Source: Faecalibacterium sp. (GTDB taxonomy: Bacteria; Bacillota; Clostridia; Oscillospirales; Ruminococcaceae). Taken from it: DNA of 64,000 bases. Positions 15,579 to 24,069 of the stretch are shown piece by piece. How positions within the stretch are numbered: the stretch's first letter is position 1; every line of letters starts with the position of its first letter. The translations under genes and the position numbers were made by a program. The notes under the pieces are model-generated. The model did not search any database and was not told the origin of the DNA. It was given only the letters and a program-made list of their open reading frames with translations. The stretch is from the NCBI GenBank assembly GCA_020025825.1, contig JAHHRL010000005.1:1-64000 (forward strand), written 5' to 3'.

Positions 15579-16973
15579 ATGTCAGCGGAAAAAACAACTA
15601 GCAAGCTGCCACGTAAGCTGCGCCTTTTCTACGGAGTTGGCGAGTTTGGTCAGCAGCTTAGCATTCTAACCTTAAATATGTACCTGCTGTACTTTTACAC
15701 CAATATTATGGGTATTTCCGGTACAGCAGCCGGTACACTTTTGTTGATTGCTCGTATTTGGGATGCTATCAACGACCCCCTGATGGGTATGATTATTGAT
15801 AACACCCACAGCAAGCACGGCAAATGCCGTCCTTACCTGCTGTATTGTGCGGTTCCGGCAGGTTTGTTCCTGTTTTTGACTTTTGCGGCTCCGAATTTGA
15901 GTAATACTGCAAAGCTGGTATGGGCTTACTGCACCTACATTGGTCAGGGTATGCTTTACACCGCTACCGGTATTTCTTACACATCTCTTATCGCTCGTAT
16001 TACAGATGACCCCATGGAGCGTGTCGGCCTGAACCAGAGCCGTGCATTCATCTCCATGTTTGCGGCTATCTTTATTTCTTCCATGACATTGCCCGTTATT
16101 CAGGCCATTGGTGCTCACAGCAGTGAGCGTGCCGGCTTTGCAATTACGGTTGGTGCTTATGGTGTTTTGCAGGCACTGTGCTATCTGTGCGTTTTCTGGC
16201 TTACTCGTGGTTACGACCGTCAGGAGCCTCGTACCGAGCGTGCGCAGGGCACCTCTGCCGGCAAAGAGATGCTTTCCTCTTTGGGTTACATCGTACGCAA
16301 TCCGTTGTGGAGACTGTTGGCTTGCGGCACTATGCTCTACTACACTTCTGCTGCGATTACTCAGGGCATCATCGTTTATTATGTTAAGTACTACTTGGAG
16401 CGTCCTGACCTGGTAGGTATCGCCAGCCTGTGCAGCATGGTTTCCAGCTTCCTGGCTATTGTTCTGCTTAAGGTTTTTGCCCGCAAACTGGGCAAAGCAA
16501 AGAGCTGTGCAATGGGCGTAGCTATCGGCCTGGCCTGCCTGATTATCCGTTTGGTTACTCACGACTCCATTATTCCGCTGTATCTGCTGTGCCTGTTGGT
16601 TTCCGGCTTTGGTTTGGGTCTGTTCTCCTCTCTGCTGGTTCCCTCTTTGATGGACAGTATCGATTACGGCGAATGGCAGCATGGTAAGCGCAACGACGCA
16701 CTGGTTATGTCTGCTAACAGCTTTGGCAATAAGCTGGGCGGTGGCATTGGTGCTGCTCTGCTGGGCTTCATGCTGGACGCTGTGGGCTATCAGGCTGAGG
16801 CTGCTACTCAGGTTGCAGCTGTACGTACCGGCTTGTTCAACGTGGCTATTTTTGTGCCTCTGGTTGTATTCAGCATCGTGTTTATCGTTATGCTGCGTTA
16901 CTCCCGCTACGAAAAGCAGATGCCTGCTATCCGTGAAGAACTGGCCCAGCGCCATGCTGCTGAAAAGGTTTAA
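15579..16973 (+). CDS. GPH family (MelB-like) cation symporter, MFS superfamily
   Basis: A 464-residue, 12-helix transporter of the glycoside-pentoside-hexuronide:cation group. Characteristic features are RLFYGVGEFGQQL at the N-terminus, the helix 2-3 loop ARIWDAINDPLMGMIIDNTHSKHGKCRPYLL, and DYGEWQHGKRNDAL in the second half. ATG 15579 has GAGGAGG ten bases upstream; an upstream in-frame ATG at 15540 lies inside the hairpin. Relatives move sugars with Na+ or H+, but the neighbour is a thiazoline hydrolase, so the substrate could instead be that compound or a precursor. Substrate uncertain. Confidence 0.88.
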   Translation: MSAEKTTSKLPRKLRLFYGVGEFGQQLSILTLNMYLLYFYTNIMGISGTAAGTLLLIARIWDAINDPLMGMIIDNTHSKHGKCRPYLLYCAVPAGLFLFLTFAAPNLSNTAKLVWAYCTYIGQGMLYTATGISYTSLIARITDDPMERVGLNQSRAFISMFAAIFISSMTLPVIQAIGAHSSERAGFAITVGAYGVLQALCYLCVFWLTRGYDRQEPRTERAQGTSAGKEMLSSLGYIVRNPLWRLLACGTMLYYTSAAITQGIIVYYVKYYLERPDLVGIASLCSMVSSFLAIVLLKVFARKLGKAKSCAMGVAIGLACLIIRLVTHDSIIPLYLLCLLVSGFGLGLFSSLLVPSLMDSIDYGEWQHGKRNDALVMSANSFGNKLGGGIGAALLGFMLDAVGYQAEAATQVAAVRTGLFNVAIFVPLVVFSIVFIVMLRYSRYEKQMPAIREELAQRHAAEKV

Positions 16974-17004
16974 GTTTACTGCTTAACGTACTTTTTGCAG
17001 AATA

Positions 17005-17058
17005 AAAAGGCGTACCGTTTTCTGCCCAACGGCAGCCTAACACGGTACGCCTTTTCTT
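17005..17058. terminator. Bidirectional terminator between GPH and GntR genes
   Basis: The perfect 12-base-pair stem AAGGCGTACCGT/ACGGTACGCCTT is flanked by A-runs and T-runs, between convergent genes. Confidence 0.88.
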
Positions 17059-17087
17059 ATGTGTAAATTTATTGGTTGCGTTTCCAA

Positions 17088-18524
17088 TTACTTAGCACTG
17101 CCTTCTTGTAAACAATGCTCTAGTTCTTCCATTTGTTGAGCGCAGGCCGACAAGCAAATTTGCCCGATTTCCATTGCAAATTCTTCTTCATGACCGGGTT
17201 TCAGCAAAGCAAAGCCATTTACAACTTGCTGTATGCAATGTTGTAATGTTTCTTCACTGGGACGTGTGCCGATTTCGCTCACATACATGCCAAAAACAGT
17301 ACGCACTTCCAGCTGTTCATATATATTCTGAAGCGGTGCAATATCTGCGGCTTGTATAAAGTGACGCAGCAGGCACAGCAGCACCCCGATTGTACAGTTG
17401 CTTCGCTGTAACTCCTGCTTTATCTGCTGCACTTGTTCCGGGTTCAGCTTTGATGCAGCTTCAAAAGCAATAGCTCTGCTGCAATAGGCAAGTATCCGCA
17501 AGCTTTCGTAGTATTCTTGAATATACTGCCTTGTTTCCTGCGTGCAGCTTCCCTCTCCTGTCAAAAAGGTTCCGGCACCATTTACCGTTTGTGTTACACC
17601 CAAACTATTCAGCATGGTGAATGCACTGTGTATGGTAACAACCGACACCCCGTACTGGTCTGCCAAAATCTGCTCGGAAGGGAAACACGCACCTTGCCGC
17701 AGGTTATCCCGCTGTGCAAGCCGAAGCAAATCGAATGCAATCTTTTTATACAAAGGTTCCGGTGCTTGCCGAACATACCATCTGAAATCCACTTCACGGA
17801 TACGTTCTTTTGCCGCTATTTTGCAAAAGGGCGAAATCATATGGTGAAAGTCGCATAAGATTTGTTGGCAGCAAATTGAAACCAACGTATAAAGGTCTTG
17901 CAACTGGCCGCGGCGAATCAGCTCTGTCCAATACTTTAGCCGCCGTATGGTAGCGATTACTTCTTCCTGCAGAAGCTGCTCTCCCGGTAAAACCATAAAC
18001 AGCAAATCATCAAAGCCTCGAATCTGCAAAAACAAATCGCTTGCTAAATCATTATCTGCTTTTTGTATTACCATGGCCTGCCATGTATACACAAATACCA
18101 ACAAATCCCGGCGGCAAGTAAAAGCATCCGGAGATTGGCTGCATAATGTGTCTAATGCATCAAGCAAGCATTTATCGCTTTTTTGTGCACCTGCCGCCAC
18201 TAATCCCGGAATCACGCAAGGCATTGCACGGCAGCACTCTATGTGGGACTCGCAGCGAGAAAGAAAAATCCTTTCACGCAATTCTCGTCCTTGCGGGTCT
18301 TCTGCGTCAAACACTACAACCGGACGTTTACGTTCCTGCGCAGAAATAAAGCCGTCTTGCTGGAGCATACGCAGCGCACGCCGAATGCTGGTATATCCTA
18401 TACCATGGTCTTTATGTATTTTCTGTACCGAATCTAATTGGTAGCCTTTCGGATATAACCCAATCAGGATTCTATTTACAATTTTATTGTAAATCATAAT
18501 ATACAGAGGAATTTCTTTTTCCAT
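17088..18524 (-). CDS. GntR-type regulator with two winged-helix domains
   Basis: A 478-residue regulator. A GntR winged helix is at the N-terminus (about residues 1-70: QLDSVQKIHKDHGIGYTSIRRALRMLQQDGFI). A second, better GntR helix-turn-helix lies in the middle (about 270-325: FPSEQILADQYGVSVVTIHSAFTMLNSLGVTQTV). Each is followed by an alpha-helical region of 140-200 residues resembling an FCD-like effector domain. Ordinary GntR proteins are ~240 residues with one DNA-binding head, so this looks like a duplication/fusion. AGAGG precedes the ATG. Divergent from the cysteine desulfidase gene, which it probably controls. Confidence 0.8.
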   Translation of the reverse strand: MEKEIPLYIMIYNKIVNRILIGLYPKGYQLDSVQKIHKDHGIGYTSIRRALRMLQQDGFISAQERKRPVVVFDAEDPQGRELRERIFLSRCESHIECCRAMPCVIPGLVAAGAQKSDKCLLDALDTLCSQSPDAFTCRRDLLVFVYTWQAMVIQKADNDLASDLFLQIRGFDDLLFMVLPGEQLLQEEVIATIRRLKYWTELIRRGQLQDLYTLVSICCQQILCDFHHMISPFCKIAAKERIREVDFRWYVRQAPEPLYKKIAFDLLRLAQRDNLRQGACFPSEQILADQYGVSVVTIHSAFTMLNSLGVTQTVNGAGTFLTGEGSCTQETRQYIQEYYESLRILAYCSRAIAFEAASKLNPEQVQQIKQELQRSNCTIGVLLCLLRHFIQAADIAPLQNIYEQLEVRTVFGMYVSEIGTRPSEETLQHCIQQVVNGFALLKPGHEEEFAMEIGQICLSACAQQMEELEHCLQEGSAK

Positions 18525-18562
18525 ACGGGACCTCTTTCGGTTAAAGATTATAAGCCGATTTT

Positions 18563-18611
18563 TTCAAAAGCTTACTTTATTTATTATACTATACCTCGTC
18601 AGGAAAGTCAG
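18563..18611. promoter_or_regulatory. Overlapping divergent promoters, GntR gene and cysteine desulfidase gene
   Basis: Forward: TTCAAA (18563-18568), 16 bases, TATACT (18585-18590). Reverse: CTGACT (18611-18606), 17 bases, TATAAT (18588-18583). The two -10 boxes overlap, so one regulator bound here would affect both directions. Confidence 0.6.
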
Positions 18612-18643
18612 TGCACATTATCGTTAAGAAAGGACGAATTTTT

Positions 18644-19915
18644 ATGTTAAAAACAGACCCCAAATACCAAGGTTATATCCAAATTTTGCGCAGTGAGTTA
18701 ATTCCTGCCATGGGCTGCACCGAGCCTGTTGCCATTGCTTTAGCTTGTGCAAAAGCAAAAGACCTATTAGGTCAAGCTCCTACGCAGGTACATTTGGACA
18801 TCAGCGGAAACATTATTAAAAACGTTAAAAGTGTTGTTGTGCCTAACACCAACGGTAAACGTGGCATTGAAACAGCAGCTGCAATCGGTTTTGCCGTAGG
18901 TCACGCTGAAAGAGAATTACAGGTAATCAGCAGTGTAACCGATGAAGACCGTCAGGAAATGACACGCCTTTTGGAAAAGTGCCCCATTACGGTTTCTCCT
19001 GCCACCAGCAAAGAAGTTTTTGATATTTTTGTAGATGCCAAAAACGAGCAGCACCATGCACGTGTTCGCATTGTAAGCTATCACACAAACATTGTGTTTG
19101 TTGAACTGGACGGCAAGGTTTTGCTGCAAGTTACTGAGCCCAGCACAGTGGAACTGCAAAAGCCCTCTCTGTTAAATGTAAAAGATATTTTGGACTTTGC
19201 CGACACTGCTGACATTGCTGACGTTGCAGATATTTTGGAGCGTCAAATCCGCTATAACAGCGCAATCAGCAAAGAAGGCCTAACCGGCAAGTGGGGCGCA
19301 AGCATTGGCCGCACTTTAATCGACAATTACGGTGACAGCATTGTAATCCGTGCCAAAGCAGCAGCTGCTGCCGGCTCCGACGCACGTATGGGCGGCTGCG
19401 AATTGCCTGTAATCATTAACTCCGGCAGTGGTAACCAAGGTATGACCGCAAGCCTACCTGTGTTAGAATATGCTAAGGAGTTACAGTGCACCACCGAGCA
19501 GTGCTATCGTGCGCTGCTGGTTTCTAACCTGCTGACCACGCACCTGAAAACCAGCATTGGCCGTCTGAGCGCTTATTGCGGTGCTGTTAGTGCAGGCTGT
19601 GCCGCAGGTGCCGGTATTGCTTACTTACACGGTGGCCGCTATGAGGAAGTTGCACACACGCTGGTAAACAGTTTGGCCATTGTTTCCGGCATTATCTGTG
19701 ACGGCGCAAAGCCCTCCTGCGCTGCTAAAATTGCCAGCGCTGTAGAGGCAGGTATCTTTGGTTGGAAGATGTACCTGAGCGGACATGAATTTTACGCAGG
19801 TGATGGCATTATCAAAAAGGGCGTAGAGGAAACGATTCAGTCTGTTGGCCGTGTGGGACGTGACGGCATGGTGGGCACTGACCACGAGATTTTACAGATT
19901 ATGACCGAATGCTAA
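18644..19915 (+). CDS. cyuA: L-cysteine desulfidase / UPF0597 family (CyuA-like)
   Basis: A 423-residue protein with the family hallmark MGCTEPVAIALACAKA (about 25-40) and the cysteine-rich metal-binding region (AYCGAVSAGCAAGAG, ICDGAKPSCAAKIASAVEAG). Members are oxygen-labile Fe-S enzymes that split L-cysteine to pyruvate, ammonia and sulfide; relatives are serine dehydratases. ATG 18644 has AAAGGACG upstream; a GTG at 18611 is not needed. It is read divergently from the tandem GntR regulator and lies two genes from an ATC hydrolase, which would yield cysteine. The annotation 'serine dehydratase alpha chain-like' is the main alternative. Confidence 0.87.
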   Translation: MLKTDPKYQGYIQILRSELIPAMGCTEPVAIALACAKAKDLLGQAPTQVHLDISGNIIKNVKSVVVPNTNGKRGIETAAAIGFAVGHAERELQVISSVTDEDRQEMTRLLEKCPITVSPATSKEVFDIFVDAKNEQHHARVRIVSYHTNIVFVELDGKVLLQVTEPSTVELQKPSLLNVKDILDFADTADIADVADILERQIRYNSAISKEGLTGKWGASIGRTLIDNYGDSIVIRAKAAAAAGSDARMGGCELPVIINSGSGNQGMTASLPVLEYAKELQCTTEQCYRALLVSNLLTTHLKTSIGRLSAYCGAVSAGCAAGAGIAYLHGGRYEEVAHTLVNSLAIVSGIICDGAKPSCAAKIASAVEAGIFGWKMYLSGHEFYAGDGIIKKGVEETIQSVGRVGRDGMVGTDHEILQIMTEC

Positions 19916-19925
19916 TATAAGCCTA

Positions 19926-19970
19926 AAAGGCAGAGCTTCACATTTAAGCACGAAGCTCTGCCTTTTTATA
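19926..19970 (+). terminator. Intrinsic terminator of the cysteine desulfidase gene
   Basis: The stem AAAGGCAGAGCTTC/GAAGCTCTGCCTTT is followed by TTATAAT. Confidence 0.9.
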
Positions 19971-20045
19971 ATAGCTATCGCTATTTACCGGTAACCCTGT
20001 ACGATTAAAAATACTTGCCACCCTTTCCAATCGGGTGTAAACTAA

Positions 20046-20075
20046 TTGATACGGCTTATTATAAGCACCTATACT
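20046..20075 (+). promoter_or_regulatory. Promoter of nucleoid-associated protein gene
   Basis: TTGATA and TATACT are separated by 18 bases, about 70 bases ahead of the start codon. Confidence 0.6.
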
Positions 20076-20144
20076 TTATGCTGTATTACGCAGCACTACG
20101 CCTGCGTGATTTTGACTTTCATACAGATACAAGGAGAATCCACC

Positions 20145-21131
20145 ATGGACATCATTATTCGTCAGGCTATTTTACATATTTTGGACTCTACCACTGACCG
20201 CCCAGATTTTTCTGAGGGTGCGATGGAACTTAGCCCGGACAAAACCGCTTATTTTCAAACCTGTATCGAGCGCCTGGAAGCCACTGACGAGGCACGTGTC
20301 TGCCGCTTGACAGAAAATTCCGCTTTCCGTATGGAGTTGGAGCAAAACAAAGACTTTATTGATTTATCCCGTCGTATTGCGGGTGTTATTTTTGATTTTA
20401 TGCATGCGCACCCCACAATTCCCTGTGCAGACCTAGCCGTTATTGATTACGATTGCGGCGGCGAGGGATATCTTGCTGTGCTAAAGTTAAACTACAAAAA
20501 TGGTTATACCCACTTTACCGAGCAAATCGGTGATGGTGCGCTGCTGCACACCATTCAGCACCAACGTATTTGCCTGCCCGCTCCCACTGTAAAGCTGGAA
20601 GAAGGTGCGTTGATTCGTTATCGTGACGGTGCTGTCCGCCTTGTGGAAAAGAAGTATGATTTGGACGGCAAAAAGGATTTTTACCTTTCTTCCGTTATTT
20701 TTGAGTGTACCCAAGAGCTGACTGAAAAGAAAAAGCTGGAGGTAATCCAAAAAGCTGCTACCAAGGCTGTGCAGGACGCCTATACGGAAGAACCCCATGC
20801 CGCTGAGCAGGTTGCTGTTATCCTGAGCAATCAGGCTGCTGTGCAGGACAACGTTATTTCTGTGCAGGCTGTGAAGGAGCAAATCGAGGAAATGTATCCG
20901 CTGGCAGCAGTCCCCTTTGAGGTTGCCGTTGAGGAGGCACAGGTAAACATTGCCGAGCCTGTTACCGTAACCCCTGCACGGATTCGCCGCTTGGAGAGCC
21001 GCTGCCTGAAAACAGCAAGCGGTATCGAAATTAAGATTCCTGCTGAACTGATTGCTTCTGACAGTGCAGTTGAGTTTATTCATAGCGACGACGGCAGCCT
21101 TTCCATGCTGATTAAGGACGTTATTTTATAA
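20145..21131 (+). CDS. Nucleoid-associated protein (NdpA/YejK-like)
   Basis: A 328-residue soluble protein of the 37-kDa nucleoid-associated protein family. Features include the N-terminal IIIRQAILHILDS, the central LKLNYKNGYTHFTEQ block (about 125-140) and the C-terminal IKIPAELIASDSAVEFIHSDDGSLSMLIKDV. Family members bind nucleoid DNA; the precise role is poorly defined. ATG 20145 has AAGGAGAA eight bases upstream; upstream in-frame starts give an implausible leader. Monocistronic between two terminators. Confidence 0.85.
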   Translation: MDIIIRQAILHILDSTTDRPDFSEGAMELSPDKTAYFQTCIERLEATDEARVCRLTENSAFRMELEQNKDFIDLSRRIAGVIFDFMHAHPTIPCADLAVIDYDCGGEGYLAVLKLNYKNGYTHFTEQIGDGALLHTIQHQRICLPAPTVKLEEGALIRYRDGAVRLVEKKYDLDGKKDFYLSSVIFECTQELTEKKKLEVIQKAATKAVQDAYTEEPHAAEQVAVILSNQAAVQDNVISVQAVKEQIEEMYPLAAVPFEVAVEEAQVNIAEPVTVTPARIRRLESRCLKTASGIEIKIPAELIASDSAVEFIHSDDGSLSMLIKDVIL

Positions 21132-21151
21132 TTACCGTTTTATCGCCAAAC

Positions 21152-21193
21152 AAAAAGCCCCTATGTGCCAATCTGACACATGGGGGCTTTTTT
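21152..21193. terminator. Bidirectional terminator
   Basis: AAAAAGCCCC..ATGTG pairs with CACAT..GGGGGCTTTTTT. It lies between the convergent NdpA and lipoprotein genes. Confidence 0.88.
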
Positions 21194-21226
21194 ACAGCCT
21201 ACATTCTCGCGTTGCTATGATGCGCT

Positions 21227-21847
21227 TTACTGGTCCAGTTCAAAAGTATCTGCCAATGCATTTAAGCGAGAACCAAAACCTTCGGCAGCTTCTTCAGGGT
21301 ATTTACACATTACTACATAGGTGTCATTTCCCAGTGTATAAAAATGTGCATCCAGATAATCATGGTCCTCTTTATCCTGACCACTTAAGCCACCGTTTGC
21401 ATCTTCAACCAGTTCATAATCGTTTTTATCTGCACGAAGCCACTCCTGTGCCTGCTGCAAGTTTTTGCCGTTCAAATACACAACTTTCAGCTTCACATCG
21501 TCATTTACTGTGCTAATCCATTCTTCTTCGTAAACGCCAATGTCCGAGTCGGTTTCCATGCGCCAGCCTTCTTTAGGAATATAAATGGAGTATCTGTCGC
21601 CCTGATGCAGAATAACGGGCATTGCTTCCTCCATGCCTTCCAGCATGATTTTCAGTTCGGTTTCCTGTTCACGATTGCTTGCCGCAGTGCTCTGGCTTTG
21701 CGGTTGGGCTGTTGGGTCCGCCTGATTAGGCTCTGCCGTACTTACTGCGTCCGGTGTACTGTTTGGCTGTTTTTGTTCCTCGCCACAGCCTACAACAAAA
21801 AGTGCCATCACAAGTACTATTGCTAATGAAATCAGTTTCCTCATCAT
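21227..21847 (-). CDS. Lipoprotein of unknown function
   Basis: About 206 residues. A signal peptide with lipobox FVVGC is followed by a ~35-residue Thr/Gln/Pro/Ala-rich linker and a ~140-residue external domain (DRYSIYIPKEGWRMETDSDIG, ADTFELDQ at the end). I recognise no enzyme motif; a substrate-binding or inhibitor-like fold is possible. GGAGG lies five bases before ATG 21847 (ATG 21844 also possible). Single-gene unit. Confidence 0.8.
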   Translation of the reverse strand: MMRKLISLAIVLVMALFVVGCGEEQKQPNSTPDAVSTAEPNQADPTAQPQSQSTAASNREQETELKIMLEGMEEAMPVILHQGDRYSIYIPKEGWRMETDSDIGVYEEEWISTVNDDVKLKVVYLNGKNLQQAQEWLRADKNDYELVEDANGGLSGQDKEDHDYLDAHFYTLGNDTYVVMCKYPEEAAEGFGSRLNALADTFELDQ

Positions 21848-21966
21848 CAAGACCTCCTTGCGTTTTATTTTATAGAAGGAAAACTTATGTATATTCCTTT
21901 ATCCTTATTTTGCATTATAGCATTTCACGCGAAACAATTCTATCGTTTTTTATTACTGTCCTAGAA

Positions 21967-22005
21967 GAATAAAACGGCACCAAGGCATTTTCTTGGTACC
22001 GTTTT
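21967..22005 (-). terminator. Intrinsic terminator of DUF4364 gene
   Basis: On the reverse strand AAAACGGTACCAAG/CTTGGTGCCGTTTT forms a stem followed by ATTCTTCT. It lies about 60 bases after the stop. Confidence 0.8.
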
Positions 22006-22062
22006 GCTGTTTTACGCCTTCATCTTTTCTGCCGCTTATATTTTTACCAGCAAAAGCAGAAA

Positions 22063-22617
22063 TTATTCCTCGTCTTCCTCAACCGTAAGTGCATCTAAAA
22101 GCACCTTATATATCTCGTTGCCTCGCAAAACAAAACGTTTGCGCACCATTTCGGCTGTAAGGCGGTCAGGCATCATAAGCTCCAGATTAAAATCCTGTGT
22201 ATTCACACCGGAAATAGAGCACTGGATAGACCAGCCATTTGGGGTTTCATGCACTTGTGCATGGTACTCGGCGGATTTTTTATTCCAGACCTGTGCACGG
22301 ATTGCAGCCTTTACCGCTGCACTGCGTACACTGCGTGGCAAATCCTGCTCCAGCTCCGAGGCCACTTTTGCGCCTTTATCGGTAATGATGTACTGTCCGT
22401 TTCGCTCTTTTACCAGTTTACGGGAAACAACATCTTCCAAACCGGAGCTAAACTCAAAATAATTTACAAGCTGTTCCTCCAGCAAGGCTGTTTCAATTTC
22501 CTGCCTTGTTAAAGGTCCTGCATGCTCTATCAAATAGCACAGCAACAAACGAATTTGTGTACTGTTAGTCAATCCGCCGGGCTTAACACCGGCTGTAAAC
22601 GCATAGGTTTCGGCCAT
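22063..22617 (-). CDS. DUF4364 family protein
   Basis: A 184-residue protein of the Clostridia family DUF4364. The N-terminal half looks like a winged helix (STQIRLLLCYLIEHAGPLTRQEIETALL, LVKERNGQYIITDKGAKVASEL), which suggests nucleic-acid binding; the second half (EYHAQVHETPNGWSIQCSISG) has no known role. It carries its own promoter at the end of the upstream S1-protein gene. Function unknown. Confidence 0.85.
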   Translation of the reverse strand: MAETYAFTAGVKPGGLTNSTQIRLLLCYLIEHAGPLTRQEIETALLEEQLVNYFEFSSGLEDVVSRKLVKERNGQYIITDKGAKVASELEQDLPRSVRSAAVKAAIRAQVWNKKSAEYHAQVHETPNGWSIQCSISGVNTQDFNLELMMPDRLTAEMVRKRFVLRGNEIYKVLLDALTVEEDEE

Positions 22618-22660
22618 TTTCCCAATCCCCCTTTACCGTCCACATCTTTTTACGTATACC

Positions 22661-22689
22661 ATTATATCGGGTTCTGGCAAAAGTTACAA
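22661..22689 (-). promoter_or_regulatory. Promoter of DUF4364 gene
   Basis: TTGTAA (22689-22684) and TATAAT (22666-22661) are 17 bases apart. The -35 box contains the stop codon of the upstream gene. Confidence 0.72.
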
Positions 22690-23607
22690 GACCGCAGCTG
22701 CGAAGTCTGTCTCGATTGTTTTGCCGCTGTCGGGTGTAGAGTAAACCCAGCGGTCAATGTGCCCTTCGGTTTGTGTATAACGCAGGTCAAACCGAATCTT
22801 TTGTTCCAGATTGCGGTTTACAATCACCAGCTTGATTTTCATTTTATCCGACAAAATATTTTTGATGTACACACTTACCGGTTGGCCGGGTACAAGGCTG
22901 GGGCAGGATTCTGCCAGACCTGCCAAATTAGGTGCTAGCTCGATAAATGTGCCGTAGCTTTCCACGCTTCGCACAATGCCTACCACTGTTTCGCCAATGG
23001 TAAAGTTGGCGGCGTTTTCTTCCCATGTACCCAGCAGCTCACGTAAGGTAAGCACAAAGCGCCCCTGTGCATCTCTGCTCTTGATTGCACAGTAAATATG
23101 CTGGCCAACGTTTACTCTGTCCAGCGGAGAGGAAATACGGCTTACGGACAGGCAATCAATCGGCAGCAGCGCATTGATGCCGCACCCAACATCGCAAAAG
23201 GCACCAAACGGCTCGATGTGCGTTACCACAGCTTCTACAATATCACCCGGCTCCAGCTGATTCAGATAGCCTTCCCGGCAGCGGCGCTGGGCCTGTGCAC
23301 GGGACAGCAAAAGCTGCTGCTCTCCCTTTTGATTTTGCTGAATGCCCAAAATAACAAAACAGGTCGCACGGCCTACTCGTGTTAGCACTGCAATATCCCT
23401 TACTGCACCGGTGTCGGCCCCTTCAGCACACTGCTCGAACGGCATAATCCCCTGAAAACTTCCGATGCGAAACCGCAGCTGCCGCTGGGCATCAAATGCT
23501 AACGCTGTAGCTTGTACAATTTCCCCCGATAGAATCGCTGCCTGGATTTGTTCCAGGGTAAAACGCTCTGCACTGCGGTAACTGTCTTCCATACGAAATT
23601 CCTGCAT
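22684..23607 (-). CDS. S1 RNA-binding domain protein (RpsA-like)
   Basis: A 307-residue protein with S1/OB-type repeats: a weak first copy (about 30-100), a clear second (LEPGDIVEAVVTHIEPFGAFCDVGCGINALLPIDCLS) and a third (IGETVVGIVRSVESYGTFIELAPNLAGLAE). It is shorter than E. coli S1 and of the Firmicute type, probably binding mRNA on or near the ribosome. ATG 23607 has AGAGGAAC upstream; a longer ORF start lacks one. Confidence 0.85.
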   Translation of the reverse strand: MQEFRMEDSYRSAERFTLEQIQAAILSGEIVQATALAFDAQRQLRFRIGSFQGIMPFEQCAEGADTGAVRDIAVLTRVGRATCFVILGIQQNQKGEQQLLLSRAQAQRRCREGYLNQLEPGDIVEAVVTHIEPFGAFCDVGCGINALLPIDCLSVSRISSPLDRVNVGQHIYCAIKSRDAQGRFVLTLRELLGTWEENAANFTIGETVVGIVRSVESYGTFIELAPNLAGLAESCPSLVPGQPVSVYIKNILSDKMKIKLVIVNRNLEQKIRFDLRYTQTEGHIDRWVYSTPDSGKTIETDFAAAVL

Positions 23608-23760
23608 AATTGTTCCTCTTTTCCTGCATTTTTCCGACCGTTTGTCCGGCACGGTATACTGCATATATATGTGCTTCCTTCCGGTTCTATAAGTTTCCCG
23701 CTTTTTTTATTTTGCCTGCCGGCAAAAAGGTTCTTTTCTCTTTTAACCTATTCCATCCTG

Positions 23761-23769
23761 TGCTATAAT
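23761..23769 (+). promoter_or_regulatory. Extended -10 promoter of DUF951-prfA operon
   Basis: TGC directly followed by TATAAT forms an extended -10 element; the -35 region (TTTTAA) is weak. It lies about 65 bases ahead of the first gene. Confidence 0.6.
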
Positions 23770-23832
23770 TAAGATGTATGCGTTTTTGTTTTTTCGCATA
23801 TAGATTTTTACGCACAGAAAGGAACGTGTACT

Positions 23833-24021
23833 ATGGACATCCACGTTGGCGATACCATCCAAACGAAAAAGCCCCACCCTTGCGGCTCCAATACTTTTTC
23901 CGTGCTGCGTGTCGGTATGGACTTTCGCATTCGTTGTACTGGATGTGGGCACGAAGTCATGCTGCCGCGTGCTAAAATCGAAAAAAACATCAAAAAGGTG
24001 ATTGCTGCCGAACAAAACTAG
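23833..24021 (+). CDS. DUF951 family small protein
   Basis: A 62-residue protein of the DUF951 family: MDIHVGDTIQTKKPHPCGSN, then RCTGCGHEVMLPRAKIEKNIKKV. The cysteine pair in TGCG plus the earlier Cys suggests metal or nucleic-acid binding, but the function is unknown. AAAGGAACG precedes the ATG. First gene of an apparent operon with prfA 48 bases downstream. Confidence 0.9.
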   Translation: MDIHVGDTIQTKKPHPCGSNTFSVLRVGMDFRIRCTGCGHEVMLPRAKIEKNIKKVIAAEQN

Positions 24022-24069
24022 CGGCTCCGTTTTTTTTTGCATTTACAATTTTGATAAGGAGCGTTATGT

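Noticed and set aside
15672..16955. A 427-codon reverse frame opposite the GPH transporter; similar long frames at 27349-28713, 38462-39478 and 42720-44027
   Set aside because: All lie antisense to well-supported genes with biased codon use and have shadow-like amino-acid composition.
24022..24069. Terminator between the DUF951 gene and prfA
   Set aside because: There is a T-run but only a four-base-pair stem ahead of it; I treat the genes as one operon.
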